Under the pieces are notes generated by a model. It made no database searches, had not been told where the DNA came from, and saw only the letters and a list, made by a program, of their open reading frames with translations. Positions 7,656 to 15,110 of a stretch of DNA of 20,149 bases are shown here, one piece after another (position 1 is the first letter of the stretch; every line of letters begins with the position of its first letter). Made by a program: the position numbers and the translations under genes. Where the stretch lies: NCBI GenBank assembly GCA_003141915.1, contig PLNY01000441.1, positions 1 through 20,149 of the forward strand, given 5' to 3'. The stretch is from Anaerolineae bacterium (GTDB lineage Bacteria > Chloroflexota > Anaerolineae > Anaerolineales > Villigracilaceae).

Positions 7656-7770
7656 ATGTCTTTGCGAGGAGGGCGAAGCCCGACGTGGCAATCTCGTGTT
7701 TTCCTGCCATTGATTGTTTGAAAACTAGTTGAGATTGCCACGACCTGCTCCGCAGGTCTCGCAATGACAT
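7656..7770. repeat. 115-bp inverted-repeat element with nested hairpins
   Basis: Left arm 7656-7695 and right arm 7731-7770 are inverted copies. The outer ATGTC(T/A)TTGCGAG and inner CGTGGCAATCTC blocks match almost exactly. The 13-15 bases between these blocks differ in sequence but each folds on itself (GGGC-GAA-GCCC on the left, ACCTGC-TCC-GCAGGT on the right). The 35-base centre has its own GTTTTC/GAAAAC arms. It lies between the nitrilase and M20 peptidase genes. TCATTGCGAG...GCAATCTC repeats are widespread between genes in Anaerolineae-like and other environmental genomes; this is probably a non-autonomous dispersed element. It could also fold as RNA at the end of the M20 transcript. 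Confidence 0.75.
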
Positions 7771-7826
7771 CGAAGTATCAGTGTTCTCCAATGATTTCGA
7801 TATAGTATGGCGCAGATGGATCGCGC

Positions 7827-8951
7827 TTAATCCACCAACATCCCAGCCAGCAATGCGATTCGAGGCGCGAGGCTGGGAATATGAATGTATTCCAAATCTT
7901 TTTGATGCGCGTTCGCACCGAAGGCGCCGAAGCCATCCAGCGTGGGCGCAAGCTTGGCAGTGAAGTTTCCGTCCGAGCCGCCGCCGACGCGCGCCGCGCC
8001 CACTTTGAATCCAAGTTCGGACGCGATGCGTTGTGCTTTCTCAAGCAATTGATACGATCCTTCGGATGGCTCCATCGGCGGGCGATTGAGTCCGCCGGAG
8101 ATTTCATAACGCGTACCGTCCAGAGGTTGAATCGCTTTCAGCGCGGCGTCGACGCGTTCCGCTTCATCCTGCGACCAGATGCGGAGGTCCACAGCCAATT
8201 CAACGTAATCCGCCACAACGTTCGATACCGTTCCGCCTTTGATCACGTTCGGTCCGAGCGTCGTGCCTTTTTCCAAATCCTGCAGCTTGATAAGCTCCGC
8301 GATCAAATGCGCTGCGCTGACAATGGCATTTCTTCCCTTTTCCGGTTCGACTCCTTGATGCGCGGCTTTGCCATGCACTTGAATGTTGTAATCGCCCACA
8401 CCTTTGCGCGCAATTTTCAAGTCGCCGTTCATAAACGGCGCTTCAAGCACCAACACGGCTTTCGCGCCGCGCGCAAGATTTTCAATGAACGGCAAACCCG
8501 CCTCCGAGCCGACTTCTTCATCCGGCGTGAGAAGCAGGTCGACTGTCCACGCCGGTTTTTGATTCTGTGCCTTCAGCGCGCGCAATGCCCACAGCGCTTG
8601 AACGAATCCGGCTTTCATATCATATGTGCCGGGACCATAAACGCGATCATCCTTCACTGACCAAAGTTTATTCCACGCGCCAACTGGATATACCGTATCC
8701 ACGTGAGCCAGCAACAAAATTCGTTCATTGCTTTGACCAGCAACGCGTGCGTGGATCACGTCGCCAACTGGACTCGGATGCCGTGTGACTTGTCCAAATT
8801 CACTCAGCCAGTTTTGAGTCACATCCTGCAAACGATTAATGCCTTCTGCGAAATTCGAGGGCGTTTCGATTCGAACCAGAGTCTCTACATCAGCGAGAAG
8901 ATCTGCCGTGTGGCCTTGAAGGAAGGGAAGAATATTGTTCATGTTGTTCAT
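7827..8951 (-). CDS. M20-family metallopeptidase (carboxypeptidase G2-like)
   Basis: The 374-residue protein shows the M20 di-zinc site in order: H83 with D85 in LLAHVDTVYP, bridging D111 in GPGTYDMKAG, catalytic E145 with metal-ligand E146 in TPDEEVGS, E170 in LVLEAP, and H349 in NAHQKDLEY. The VHGKAAHQGVEP segment belongs to the dimerisation (lid) domain. Enzymes of this branch cleave C-terminal glutamate or small acyl-amino acids and dipeptides. There is no signal peptide, so it is probably cytoplasmic. The start lies 3 bases after the stop of the histidine phosphatase gene, so the two form an operon. A second ATG three codons in is an equally possible start. Exact substrate unknown. Confidence 0.9.
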   Translation of the reverse strand: MNNMNNILPFLQGHTADLLADVETLVRIETPSNFAEGINRLQDVTQNWLSEFGQVTRHPSPVGDVIHARVAGQSNERILLLAHVDTVYPVGAWNKLWSVKDDRVYGPGTYDMKAGFVQALWALRALKAQNQKPAWTVDLLLTPDEEVGSEAGLPFIENLARGAKAVLVLEAPFMNGDLKIARKGVGDYNIQVHGKAAHQGVEPEKGRNAIVSAAHLIAELIKLQDLEKGTTLGPNVIKGGTVSNVVADYVELAVDLRIWSQDEAERVDAALKAIQPLDGTRYEISGGLNRPPMEPSEGSYQLLEKAQRIASELGFKVGAARVGGGSDGNFTAKLAPTLDGFGAFGANAHQKDLEYIHIPSLAPRIALLAGMLVD

Positions 8952-8954
8952 CCA

Positions 8955-9638
8955 TTATTTTTCTTCTGCAATGTTTGTGGTGTCCCACCACTTCGAGAGA
9001 TGCGCATGGGGCGGCTGATGCTGCTGGGCATAATGCGAGATGTCATTGAAGAGCATCAAGCGCGCCCGCACCGGGTCTTTGAAATCAAGGATATTCAGGC
9101 AGGCCGGGGCTTGATCCAGCCGGTCGCGATAGCCGCGCCCGTCGAAGCCAAGCAGACTGCTGAGGATCAGACGCAGTGTGGTCTTATGTGAAACCACCAA
9201 TACATTTTGATCCAGGTTTTTGACAACGATTTCGCGGATCACCGGCAAGGCGCGCGCCAGCACGCTGATACCGGACTCGCCGCCATCGGGCGCAAACGTG
9301 AACGGATCGGATTCCCACGCCGCGTATTCATCCGGGAAATGCGTCTCCACTTCCTTGCGGCTCAGACCTTCCCAGTGTCCATGATTGATCTCACGCAAGC
9401 CGTCTCGCGGATTCGGCGCAAGATGACGCGGCTTGGCAACGATCTGCGCCGTTTCCAGGGCGCGGTCAAGCGGACTGCAATATACCGCAGAAAATTGAGT
9501 TTCACTCAGCCGCGTGGCCAGACGCTCGGCTTGTGCCCGTCCTTCATCAGACAGGTAAACATTCTCAGCTCCCGAGAATTTGTCTTCAGCCGTTTGGAGT
9601 GTGGCACCGTGGCGCACAAGATAAAGGCAGGTAGTCAT
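8955..9638 (-). CDS. Histidine phosphatase (phosphoglycerate mutase-like) protein
   Basis: The 227-residue protein begins with YLVRHGAT, giving the phospho-accepting His10 in the RHG motif. It continues with R59 in CSPLDRALETA, acid E83 in REINHGHWEG, and H151 in VVSHKTTLRLIL. This is a complete active site of the histidine phosphatase superfamily, cofactor-independent of metals, acting on small phospho-compounds such as cobalamin or sugar intermediates. The substrate cannot be told. CAGGA precedes the ATG. The gene is the first of a pair with the M20 peptidase (3-base gap). It is separated from the C1 peptidase upstream by a strong terminator, so it needs its own promoter, which I could not read confidently. 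Confidence 0.9.
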   Translation of the reverse strand: MTTCLYLVRHGATLQTAEDKFSGAENVYLSDEGRAQAERLATRLSETQFSAVYCSPLDRALETAQIVAKPRHLAPNPRDGLREINHGHWEGLSRKEVETHFPDEYAAWESDPFTFAPDGGESGISVLARALPVIREIVVKNLDQNVLVVSHKTTLRLILSSLLGFDGRGYRDRLDQAPACLNILDFKDPVRARLMLFNDISHYAQQHQPPHAHLSKWWDTTNIAEEK

Positions 9639-9696
9639 TGCGCATGTTCCTGAAGGGAAGGATATGTAATCATACCGTAAAATGATTTAGTTTATG

Positions 9697-9738
9697 AAAA
9701 CAAACGCCCGCGAAATTATTCGCGGGCGTTTGTTTTTT
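9697..9738 (-). terminator. Strong, bidirectional-type terminator after the C1 peptidase gene
   Basis: A perfect 18-bp stem (9697-9714 paired with 9719-9736) encloses the 4-base loop ATTA. The GC core is CGCCCGCG / CGCGGGCG, and A/T runs flank both sides, so it could work in either direction. On the - strand it lies 24 bases after the C1 peptidase stop and isolates that gene from the histidine phosphatase downstream. Confidence 0.92.
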
Positions 9739-9760
9739 CATTAAGAACCAAGGAACTTTC

Positions 9761-10519
9761 TTACTCTCCTTCTTCGCGTCGGATCGTCCACATATCGGCG
9801 GCAAGCTTGGGACTGGTGATGTAATCGTAGGGCATCGTGAAATATCCGGCCTGACCCCAAGTCGGTCCCCACGAGTTGCGGACGATGACGCGTTGAGCCG
9901 CGTCGTCATAACCGACCGCCACCACCGCGTGACCGCCAACGACTTTCTCGTGCGGAGCAGGCATCGGCACAACGCCGGTTTTGGCAACCTCCGCAGACTC
10001 GAAAGATTCGTAAACGGTGAATCCAAACACGAATGGATAGCCCGCCGCGAGACAGGTCTTCATATCGTTCAGCGTTTGAATCCGTTGATATGAAAGAATA
10101 ATGTGCTGGGCGGCGTTTGTATAACAGGCCTTCGTCGGCTTATTCTCGAAATGCGAGATTACGTAAGGCCACATTTTTTCGAGACAGACGCCCTGTTTCG
10201 CCAATGTTTTGATGCCATCTCGCAGTTGCGCGCCGGAATCAGATGTGATGGTGTTTTCGATGACGCGCTCGTTGTAATAGACGAAGAGCCGGCTCAGGGT
10301 CACGAACGGATCGCCATCCTTGACTTCGAGAAACTCCAAGGCGCCGACCAAAGCATTCGCGGTGCAAGAGCCAAGTTGTTTCTGGTTTTCAATCGGCGGA
10401 CACTTTGATCTTAAATCAACGGCGGGCGGTAGTTGTGCGGCAGTCCCATAAACGGCTGAGAACAAATAGTCCCGCTGATCGGGCAAATCGGGAATCCAGC
10501 CATAATGCTGTATTTTCAT
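9761..10519 (-). CDS. Papain-like (C1 family) cysteine peptidase, no signal peptide
   Basis: The 252-residue protein has a full papain active site: oxyanion Gln46 and nucleophile Cys52 in ENQKQLGSCTAN, His197 in GGHAVVAVGYDD, and Asn215 in VRNSWGPTWG. The opening YGWIPDLPDQRDYLF is shared by bacterial C1 peptidases and stands where a propeptide would be. There is no signal peptide or true prodomain, so the enzyme is either cytoplasmic, exported by another route, or acts after lysis. AAGGAGAG sits 6 bases before the ATG, and a good promoter lies directly upstream. With the terminator behind it, the gene is a complete single-gene unit. Substrate unknown. Confidence 0.92.
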   Translation of the reverse strand: MKIQHYGWIPDLPDQRDYLFSAVYGTAAQLPPAVDLRSKCPPIENQKQLGSCTANALVGALEFLEVKDGDPFVTLSRLFVYYNERVIENTITSDSGAQLRDGIKTLAKQGVCLEKMWPYVISHFENKPTKACYTNAAQHIILSYQRIQTLNDMKTCLAAGYPFVFGFTVYESFESAEVAKTGVVPMPAPHEKVVGGHAVVAVGYDDAAQRVIVRNSWGPTWGQAGYFTMPYDYITSPKLAADMWTIRREEGE

Positions 10520-10542
10520 GGGTCTCTCCTTTGTATGAAAAT

Positions 10543-10571
10543 ACTATACAACATTCCCAATTGAAATTCAA
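10543..10571 (-). promoter_or_regulatory. Sigma-70-type promoter for the C1 peptidase gene
   Basis: On the - strand, TTGAAT (10571-10566) and TATAGT (10548-10543) are separated by exactly 17 bases. Transcription would begin near 10536, giving a short leader that contains the AAGGAGAG ribosome binding site of the C1 peptidase. Confidence 0.65.
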
Positions 10572-10662
10572 TAGCCCAAAGGTCTACTATTATTGGTGAT
10601 AACGAAGTCAAATGGAGGTGGGTAGGGACGGCCAAATAGATGTCCAGCCCCTAACTGTAGCT

Positions 10663-10935
10663 TTATTTTTTTGGCAAATGACCGCCCGCCTCGGCTTGTT
10701 CCAGCGCGGACAGGATCGTCCGCACCAATTCACGGGCGGCGGAATCGCTCAATTCAACGGCGACCCGCGCCGAGGGTCCGAGTGATTCGTTGACGAAGTC
10801 AATGTTGAGTGCATATTGATAGGGCGCGTTGAAGGGATGGTCATACGAGACATCGGCTTGATCCAACGCGAACCAGCCATTCGTCCCTTTGCCACTGCCT
10901 TCAATCTTTATTTTTTCAGCAATCATGGTGCACAT
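10663..10935 (-). CDS. Small conserved protein, DUF6295-like
   Basis: The 90-residue protein starts MCTMIAEKIKIEGSGKG and contains a DHPFNAPYQYALNIDF segment and an RVAVELS segment before a C-terminal helix. I recognise this as the small family called DUF6295, often found near dienelactone hydrolase-like genes; function unknown. The sequence suggests a compact beta-sheet fold with a final helix, without signal peptide or membrane segment. TAGGAG lies about 7 bases before the first ATG. It follows the dienelactone hydrolase-like gene by 27 bases, so the two are probably co-transcribed and may share a substrate. The family name is from memory. Confidence 0.65.
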   Translation of the reverse strand: MCTMIAEKIKIEGSGKGTNGWFALDQADVSYDHPFNAPYQYALNIDFVNESLGPSARVAVELSDSAARELVRTILSALEQAEAGGHLPKK

Positions 10936-10962
10936 AATAATCTCCTATCGCAATGACATAGT

Positions 10963-11718
10963 TCAAATTAAATACTTTTCCAGAAACGCAAAGACTTTTT
11001 CCCAGCCATCCACGGCTTGCGCTTGACGATACATGGGACGATGATAATAAAAGAATCCGTGACCTGCACCGTCGTAACGGTGGAACTCGTAATTCTTTCC
11101 GTATTTCTTGAGTTCTGCTTCATGGAGATTGACTTGCTCCGGCGAGGGAGTCGTATCATCATTGCCGAACAACCCAAGAATGGGACAAGGCAAATCTTTG
11201 GTGTAATCGATGGGCGCGACCGGCGTTTTCGGCGAGAGCTGATCGGGCCGCATCACCACATTGCCGCCCCAGCAATCCACCAGCGCGTCAAAGCCCGGAG
11301 CGCGGCAGGCGGCGAGATAAGCGTGTCGTCCGCCGGAACATGTGCCGAAGATTCCGACCTTGCCATTGACGTAGGACAATGCGCGCACATAGTTCAGCGC
11401 GCCCGCCAGATCGCCGACCACTTGATCGTCCGGCATACCGCCGTCGGCGCGGACTTTGGCGGCGACATCTTCCGGCGTGCCATGACCTGCGCGGAAAAAC
11501 AGGTTGGGCGAGATGGTCACGTAGCCGTGAAGTGCAAACTTGAATGTGACCTCGCGATACCACGCGTCCCAGCCGGGCATGTGATGCGCCAGCACCACCG
11601 CCGGGAAGCGACCCTCGCCAAGCGGACGCGCCAGATAGGCATTGATCGAATCGCCGTTCGCGCCGGTCATCGTGATCGTTTCAGCGTGCACGCCTTCGTG
11701 CATCTCAGTAGTGTACAT
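10963..11718 (-). CDS. Dienelactone hydrolase-family alpha/beta hydrolase
   Basis: The 251-residue protein has the alpha/beta-hydrolase triad in dienelactone hydrolase form: nucleophile Cys127 in GIFGTCSGGRHAY, an Asp at 187 or 188 in LGLFGNDD, and His220 in DGAGHGFF. The Cys nucleophile within G-x-C-x-G-G is characteristic of carboxymethylenebutenolidase-type enzymes rather than Ser esterases. Such enzymes open lactones of aromatic-ring degradation, but no other ring-degradation gene is present, so the natural substrate is open. AAGGAGA precedes the ATG with good spacing. A TATAAT on the - strand at 11759-11754 may be its -10 box, but no matching -35 was found. The DUF6295-like gene follows after 27 bases. 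Confidence 0.9.
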   Translation of the reverse strand: MYTTEMHEGVHAETITMTGANGDSINAYLARPLGEGRFPAVVLAHHMPGWDAWYREVTFKFALHGYVTISPNLFFRAGHGTPEDVAAKVRADGGMPDDQVVGDLAGALNYVRALSYVNGKVGIFGTCSGGRHAYLAACRAPGFDALVDCWGGNVVMRPDQLSPKTPVAPIDYTKDLPCPILGLFGNDDTTPSPEQVNLHEAELKKYGKNYEFHRYDGAGHGFFYYHRPMYRQAQAVDGWEKVFAFLEKYLI

Positions 11719-11762
11719 GTAAAATCTCCTTTCAAAATCGGATAGGTGTATTGATTATATTG

Positions 11763-12065
11763 CTATTGCTGTTTCAATGCATCCCAAATAACATTCAAAA
11801 CGGAATGTGTATTGTTCATCACATCGTTATTCCAGAACCGTAAAACTTTATAGCCTTTGGATTCAAAGAATGCGGTTCGTTCGGCATCGTATCGCCAAGC
11901 ATCTTGTTCCAAATGTTGACTTTCGTTAAGTTCAATGATGAGTTTGTTACGCGGAGCGCGGAAGTCGGCGATAAAAGAGCCGATGGCATGTTGTCGCCGG
12001 AAGGTTACTCCCAATTGATTGTTTCGCAGATGCGCCCATAGTTTCCTCTCAGCAGGCGTTGATGC
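11763..12065 (-). pseudogene. DUF559 / Vsr-like endonuclease domain, broken 5' end
   Basis: The frame encodes a DUF559 domain, a small PD-(D/E)XK-type nuclease fold related to Vsr. Visible motifs are GVTFRRQHAIG, FIADFRAPRNKLIIELN and GYKVLRFWNNDVM. The family normally begins with a LRKxxTPAERKLWxxLR segment. That segment is present here (STPAERKLWAHLRNNQ, 12060-12015) but lies upstream of the only usable-looking start (TTG at 12014), and it is cut from LRKAA by an in-frame TAG at 12066-12068. No ATG, GTG or ribosome binding site opens the conserved part. The gene sits 20 bases after the second VWA gene. It is most likely a decaying remnant, though a read error or a short TTG-started product of 83 residues is possible. 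Confidence 0.6.
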
Positions 12066-12085
12066 CTAAGCAGCTTTTCTGAGAC

Positions 12086-13165
12086 CTACGGCAACGGATG
12101 CCAAAGCAGCGCGAGAACAATCGCCAATGCTGCAAGTACTGCTCCAAACGCAGTAAAGAACACGCTGATTTCTGTCGTCTCATGTTTCATAATTAAATAC
12201 GTTGGCAGACTCTTAAAAACATTTTGAAGTTCGCCCGCGCTCGAGGCAGAATAATAAGCCCCGCCGGTCATCGCCGCGACTTGCTTGAGGGTCGCATCGT
12301 CAATGCCGCGTTGAAATCCTCCGAAGCCGCCGCCAAAGCCGCCTCCGCCGAATCCAAAACCGCCACCGAAACCTCCACCGCTAAAACCATATTCACTATC
12401 GCTTTGACACATCGCAAACTCCGAACCGTTCGGCGTGCCGAATCCAATCGTGTAGACTCGCACGCCGCGATCTTCCGCCTGTTGCGCCGCGTCCAATGGA
12501 AGTGGACCGGTATTATTAACTCCATCTGTAAGCAGGACAATGATGTCGGGCACATACGCGCCCTTGGGAACGGGAGCCGGTTCAATTCCCGGATTTGAAT
12601 CGGTAATGCTCGGCGCGACGTTTTTGTCCACGCTGGCAATTGCATCCAGTGCCGCGAGGATTCCACTTCCGATCGCGGTTCTGCGTCCCACGAGCAGACT
12701 CTTCACTGCCGCATCCAGCAGATTCCGATCATTCGTCGGCGGCTGAATAAGTTCCGCGAAAGAAGAGAACGCAACCAAACCGATCTGCGTGTTGGAGCTT
12801 TGTCGTTGGATGAAAGACAGCGCCGCGTTTTCCGCGGCTTGAATGCGCGTGGGTTTGATATCGGTGGAGCACATGCTCCGTGAAACATCAATCGTTAAGA
12901 TGATCGTTGCTTTGCCAGCCGGTACGCTGATGACGTTGACTGGACGCGCCAACGCAACGATCAAGCCAGTTAACGCAAGCAGGAAGAATATAAAAGGTAA
13001 ATGTTGCCGCAGCCAGGATCGACGCGGAAGTGCATCACGCACCAACGCCAGGCTGGAATAGCGAACAGCAAAGCGCTGGCGCCGCCGCAGTATCAAAATG
13101 TAAACGACGATCAACAGCGGGATCAATATCAGCAAGTAAAGGAACGACGGCCAGAGCCAAGTCAT
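12086..13165 (-). CDS. VWA-domain membrane protein (BatA/BatB-like), second of pair
   Basis: The protein is 359 residues from the ATG at 13165, chosen because GGAG lies 8 bases upstream and because the longer frame to 13240 would overlap the upstream VWA gene without a ribosome binding site. Two N-terminal membrane helices (about 6-26 and 57-74) precede a VWA domain with metal-binding DVSRS (D93, S95, S97) and LLTDG (D214). A third helix lies at about 334-354. The N-terminal WPSFLYLLILIPLL pattern is typical of BatA/BatB proteins. These act beside MoxR ATPases, probably in assembly or metal loading of envelope proteins. An unusual Gly/Phe-rich run occupies residues 260-284, where the tandem partner has an ordinary beta-hairpin. 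Confidence 0.88.
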   Translation of the reverse strand: MTWLWPSFLYLLILIPLLIVVYILILRRRQRFAVRYSSLALVRDALPRRSWLRQHLPFIFFLLALTGLIVALARPVNVISVPAGKATIILTIDVSRSMCSTDIKPTRIQAAENAALSFIQRQSSNTQIGLVAFSSFAELIQPPTNDRNLLDAAVKSLLVGRRTAIGSGILAALDAIASVDKNVAPSITDSNPGIEPAPVPKGAYVPDIIVLLTDGVNNTGPLPLDAAQQAEDRGVRVYTIGFGTPNGSEFAMCQSDSEYGFSGGGFGGGFGFGGGGFGGGFGGFQRGIDDATLKQVAAMTGGAYYSASSAGELQNVFKSLPTYLIMKHETTEISVFFTAFGAVLAALAIVLALLWHPLP

Positions 13166-13199
13166 ATGCTTTCTCCAATACAAATAAGACCTTGACGAA

Positions 13200-14207
13200 T
13201 CAAGGCAAGCGGCTAAACCATAATAGTGAAAACATTCCACCGATCAACATCAGCAAAATGCTGGCGCCAGCAAAAATGGAAGTGACCTCGGTCATCTCGG
13301 GCGTCACCACCAGTTGCGGATTCAGGTTGTTGTAAATCTTGATCAAATCCTGTTCGCTTTGCGCGTTGTAATAGGTTCCACCGGTGACCTGCGAAATTTG
13401 CTGTAGCGTCTCCTCGTCCAGTTGGGTATGAACGATGAAACCGTTGATGTGCAAATTGGTTCCTTGCGGACTTCCAATGCCGACGGTATAAATCCGCACG
13501 CCGCGGTTTGCGGCAGTTTGCGCTGCAACTAACGGATCCGGATTCTCGTTATTTTCTCCGTCGGTCAATAACACAATATCAGCGGATGTATGCGTTCCTT
13601 GCGGAACCGGAGTCGGTGTAAGCGTTGGCACCGGCGTCAGGTTGGTATAAATTTCCGATGGCTGACCCGCGCCAACGTCAATGGCTTTGAGCGCTGCGGT
13701 AATTCCACTGGCAAGCGATGTGCCTCGTTCCGGCGCGAGGCGATTGATTGCCATCAGAATCGCGTTCTGATCGTTGGTCGGGGTCTGAACCGTGAGTCCG
13801 TTATCGCTGAACGCGACGACTCCAATGCGGACGGTTGATGGCTGATGATCTACGAAACTTTCCGCGGCGGCCTTAGCGGCTTCCATGCGAGTCGGATTGA
13901 AATCATCTGCCGCCATGCTGCCCGAAACGTCGAAGGCCAGAATGACCGTGCCTTCGATGTGCGGCAAACTGACTTCGGTCTGCGGGCGGGCCAAGGCCAC
14001 GCCGAGAATCGCGAGCGAGAACAAAAAAAGAATCGGCGGGATGTGACGGCGTATACCGGGCTCACGTTTTGAAATCCCCGAGGCAGTACTCAGCGCTTGA
14101 TAATTCGCAGCGATCCGTTTTCGTCGGCGCTGTAGAATGAGATACAACGCGATGAGCGCTGGAATCAATATCAATGAATAAAGCATCACGGGCCAGATGA
14201 AGGTCAT
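13200..14207 (-). CDS. VWA-domain membrane protein (BatA/BatB-like), first of pair
   Basis: The 335-residue protein has the same plan as its downstream neighbour. Membrane helices lie at about 7-26 and 56-73. The VWA domain carries DVSGSM (D93, S95, S97) and LLTDG (D216), and a C-terminal helix lies at about 308-330. A Thr-Pro-rich linker (about 190-203, including PTLTPTPVPQG) interrupts the VWA domain before the TDG strand; such Thr-Pro linkers are frequent in Anaerolineae exported proteins. The start ATG lies 3 bases after the DUF58 stop, and the next VWA gene starts 34 bases after its stop, so the cluster is one transcript. The most likely role is a MoxR partner at the membrane. The pair probably arose by tandem duplication. 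Confidence 0.9.
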   Translation of the reverse strand: MTFIWPVMLYSLILIPALIALYLILQRRRKRIAANYQALSTASGISKREPGIRRHIPPILFLFSLAILGVALARPQTEVSLPHIEGTVILAFDVSGSMAADDFNPTRMEAAKAAAESFVDHQPSTVRIGVVAFSDNGLTVQTPTNDQNAILMAINRLAPERGTSLASGITAALKAIDVGAGQPSEIYTNLTPVPTLTPTPVPQGTHTSADIVLLTDGENNENPDPLVAAQTAANRGVRIYTVGIGSPQGTNLHINGFIVHTQLDEETLQQISQVTGGTYYNAQSEQDLIKIYNNLNPQLVVTPEMTEVTSIFAGASILLMLIGGMFSLLWFSRLP

Positions 14208-14210
14208 ACG

Positions 14211-15110
14211 TTACTTCCGGCGTTCCTGTCGCACTTTGGCAAAGCCAATAATTGCTTTTACAAGATCGTCTTTGGTGGAGAGTGCCAACGCATCTACGCC
14301 TGCGCGCTTGAATGCCAGATTCAATTGTGCTTCGCGTTGCTCGGCTGCTTCTTGAAATCGCTTGCGGAATTTTTTATCGGATGTATCCACATACAATTGC
14401 TCACCCGTTTCTGCATCTTCCATCAGGATGGGACCCGCATCCGGCAATTCTCTTTCGTGTGGATCCCATAAACGGATGGCGAGAACTTCATGCCGCTTAT
14501 TAAGTAAATTCAACGAATGTTCCCAGCCCGGCTCAGTGATGAAATCTGAAATCACAAACACCAGCGAACGACGCTTGATAGAGTTGAGACCAGCTTGCAA
14601 CAATAGATTCAAATTGGTGAAAGGGGCGCTGGTTAGCGATGGTTGTTAAAGCAAATCGTGAATCAACAGCAATACTTGGTCGCGCCCGCCGCGGGCGGGG
14701 ATGATGCGCTCGATGCGGCTGTCATAAAAAATCGCGCCGACACGATTTCCGTGACGCGTTAAAAGTCGAGCCAATGTTGTGACGAAATCAATCAGCATCG
14801 TGCGCTTTAAATTTTGCGTTGTGCCAAAGTCAACTGATGGACTCAGGTCAAGCAAGAACCACGCTGTGACTTCGCGGTCCTCCATGTATTGCCGAACGTA
14901 CGGTGTGTTCATACGCGCCGTGACATTCCAATCCATGTAGCGGATATCATCCTCGGGCTGGTATTCACGCAGGTCGGCAAAGTCCACGCCGTAGCCGTAA
15001 AAGAGACTGCGGTAATCGCCTTGAAGCAGGCCGTCCAATTTGCGAATGACCTGCCAATCGAGACGCTGGAGGATTCGTTCAGGCGTTGACGCGGCTGTTG
15101 ACATGTTCAT
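14211..15110 (-). pseudogene. DUF58 protein interrupted by an in-frame TAA
   Basis: A DUF58 protein of about 300 residues is recognisable across the whole interval. Its core signature REYQPEDDIRYMDWNVTAR is at about 48-66, the VWA-like LLDLSPS at about 86-92. After the break come SIKRRSLVFVISDF and a C-terminal helix region. Both parts lie in the same frame but are separated by TAA at 14646-14648 (codon 155), after LLIHDLL and before QPSLTSAPFTNL, which continues the family sequence. The second part has no ATG or ribosome binding site near its beginning. The start is the ATG at 15110, overlapping moxR by 32 bases; 15104 is possible. Intact neighbours suggest either a recent mutation or a base error. 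If the stop is real, only a 154-residue N-terminal piece is made. Confidence 0.85.

Noticed and set aside
7778..7826. Continuation after the M20 stop in another frame, ending PYYIEIIGEH
   Set aside because: It could be a frameshifted tail, but the M20 protein already ends at normal family length and the extra residues match nothing I know.
7881..8660. 259-codon open frame on the + strand opposite the M20 peptidase
   Set aside because: It is Arg/Phe-rich, without a family match, and mirrors a gene with complete catalytic motifs; it is a shadow of codon usage.
13166..13240. Longer N-terminus of the second VWA protein
   Set aside because: The extra 25 residues lack a ribosome binding site, would overlap the upstream VWA gene, and precede the family's usual MTWLWP-like start.
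12066..14648. Stop-codon recoding (TAA or TAG read as glutamine)
   Set aside because: TAA ends the M20 peptidase and DUF58 genes, and TAG ends the nitrilase and second VWA genes, in the same stretch. A changed code is not supported.
14211..15110. Frameshift as explanation of the split DUF58 gene
   Set aside because: The two halves are in the same reading frame and the sequence is continuous across TAA, so a nonsense codon explains it without any indel.
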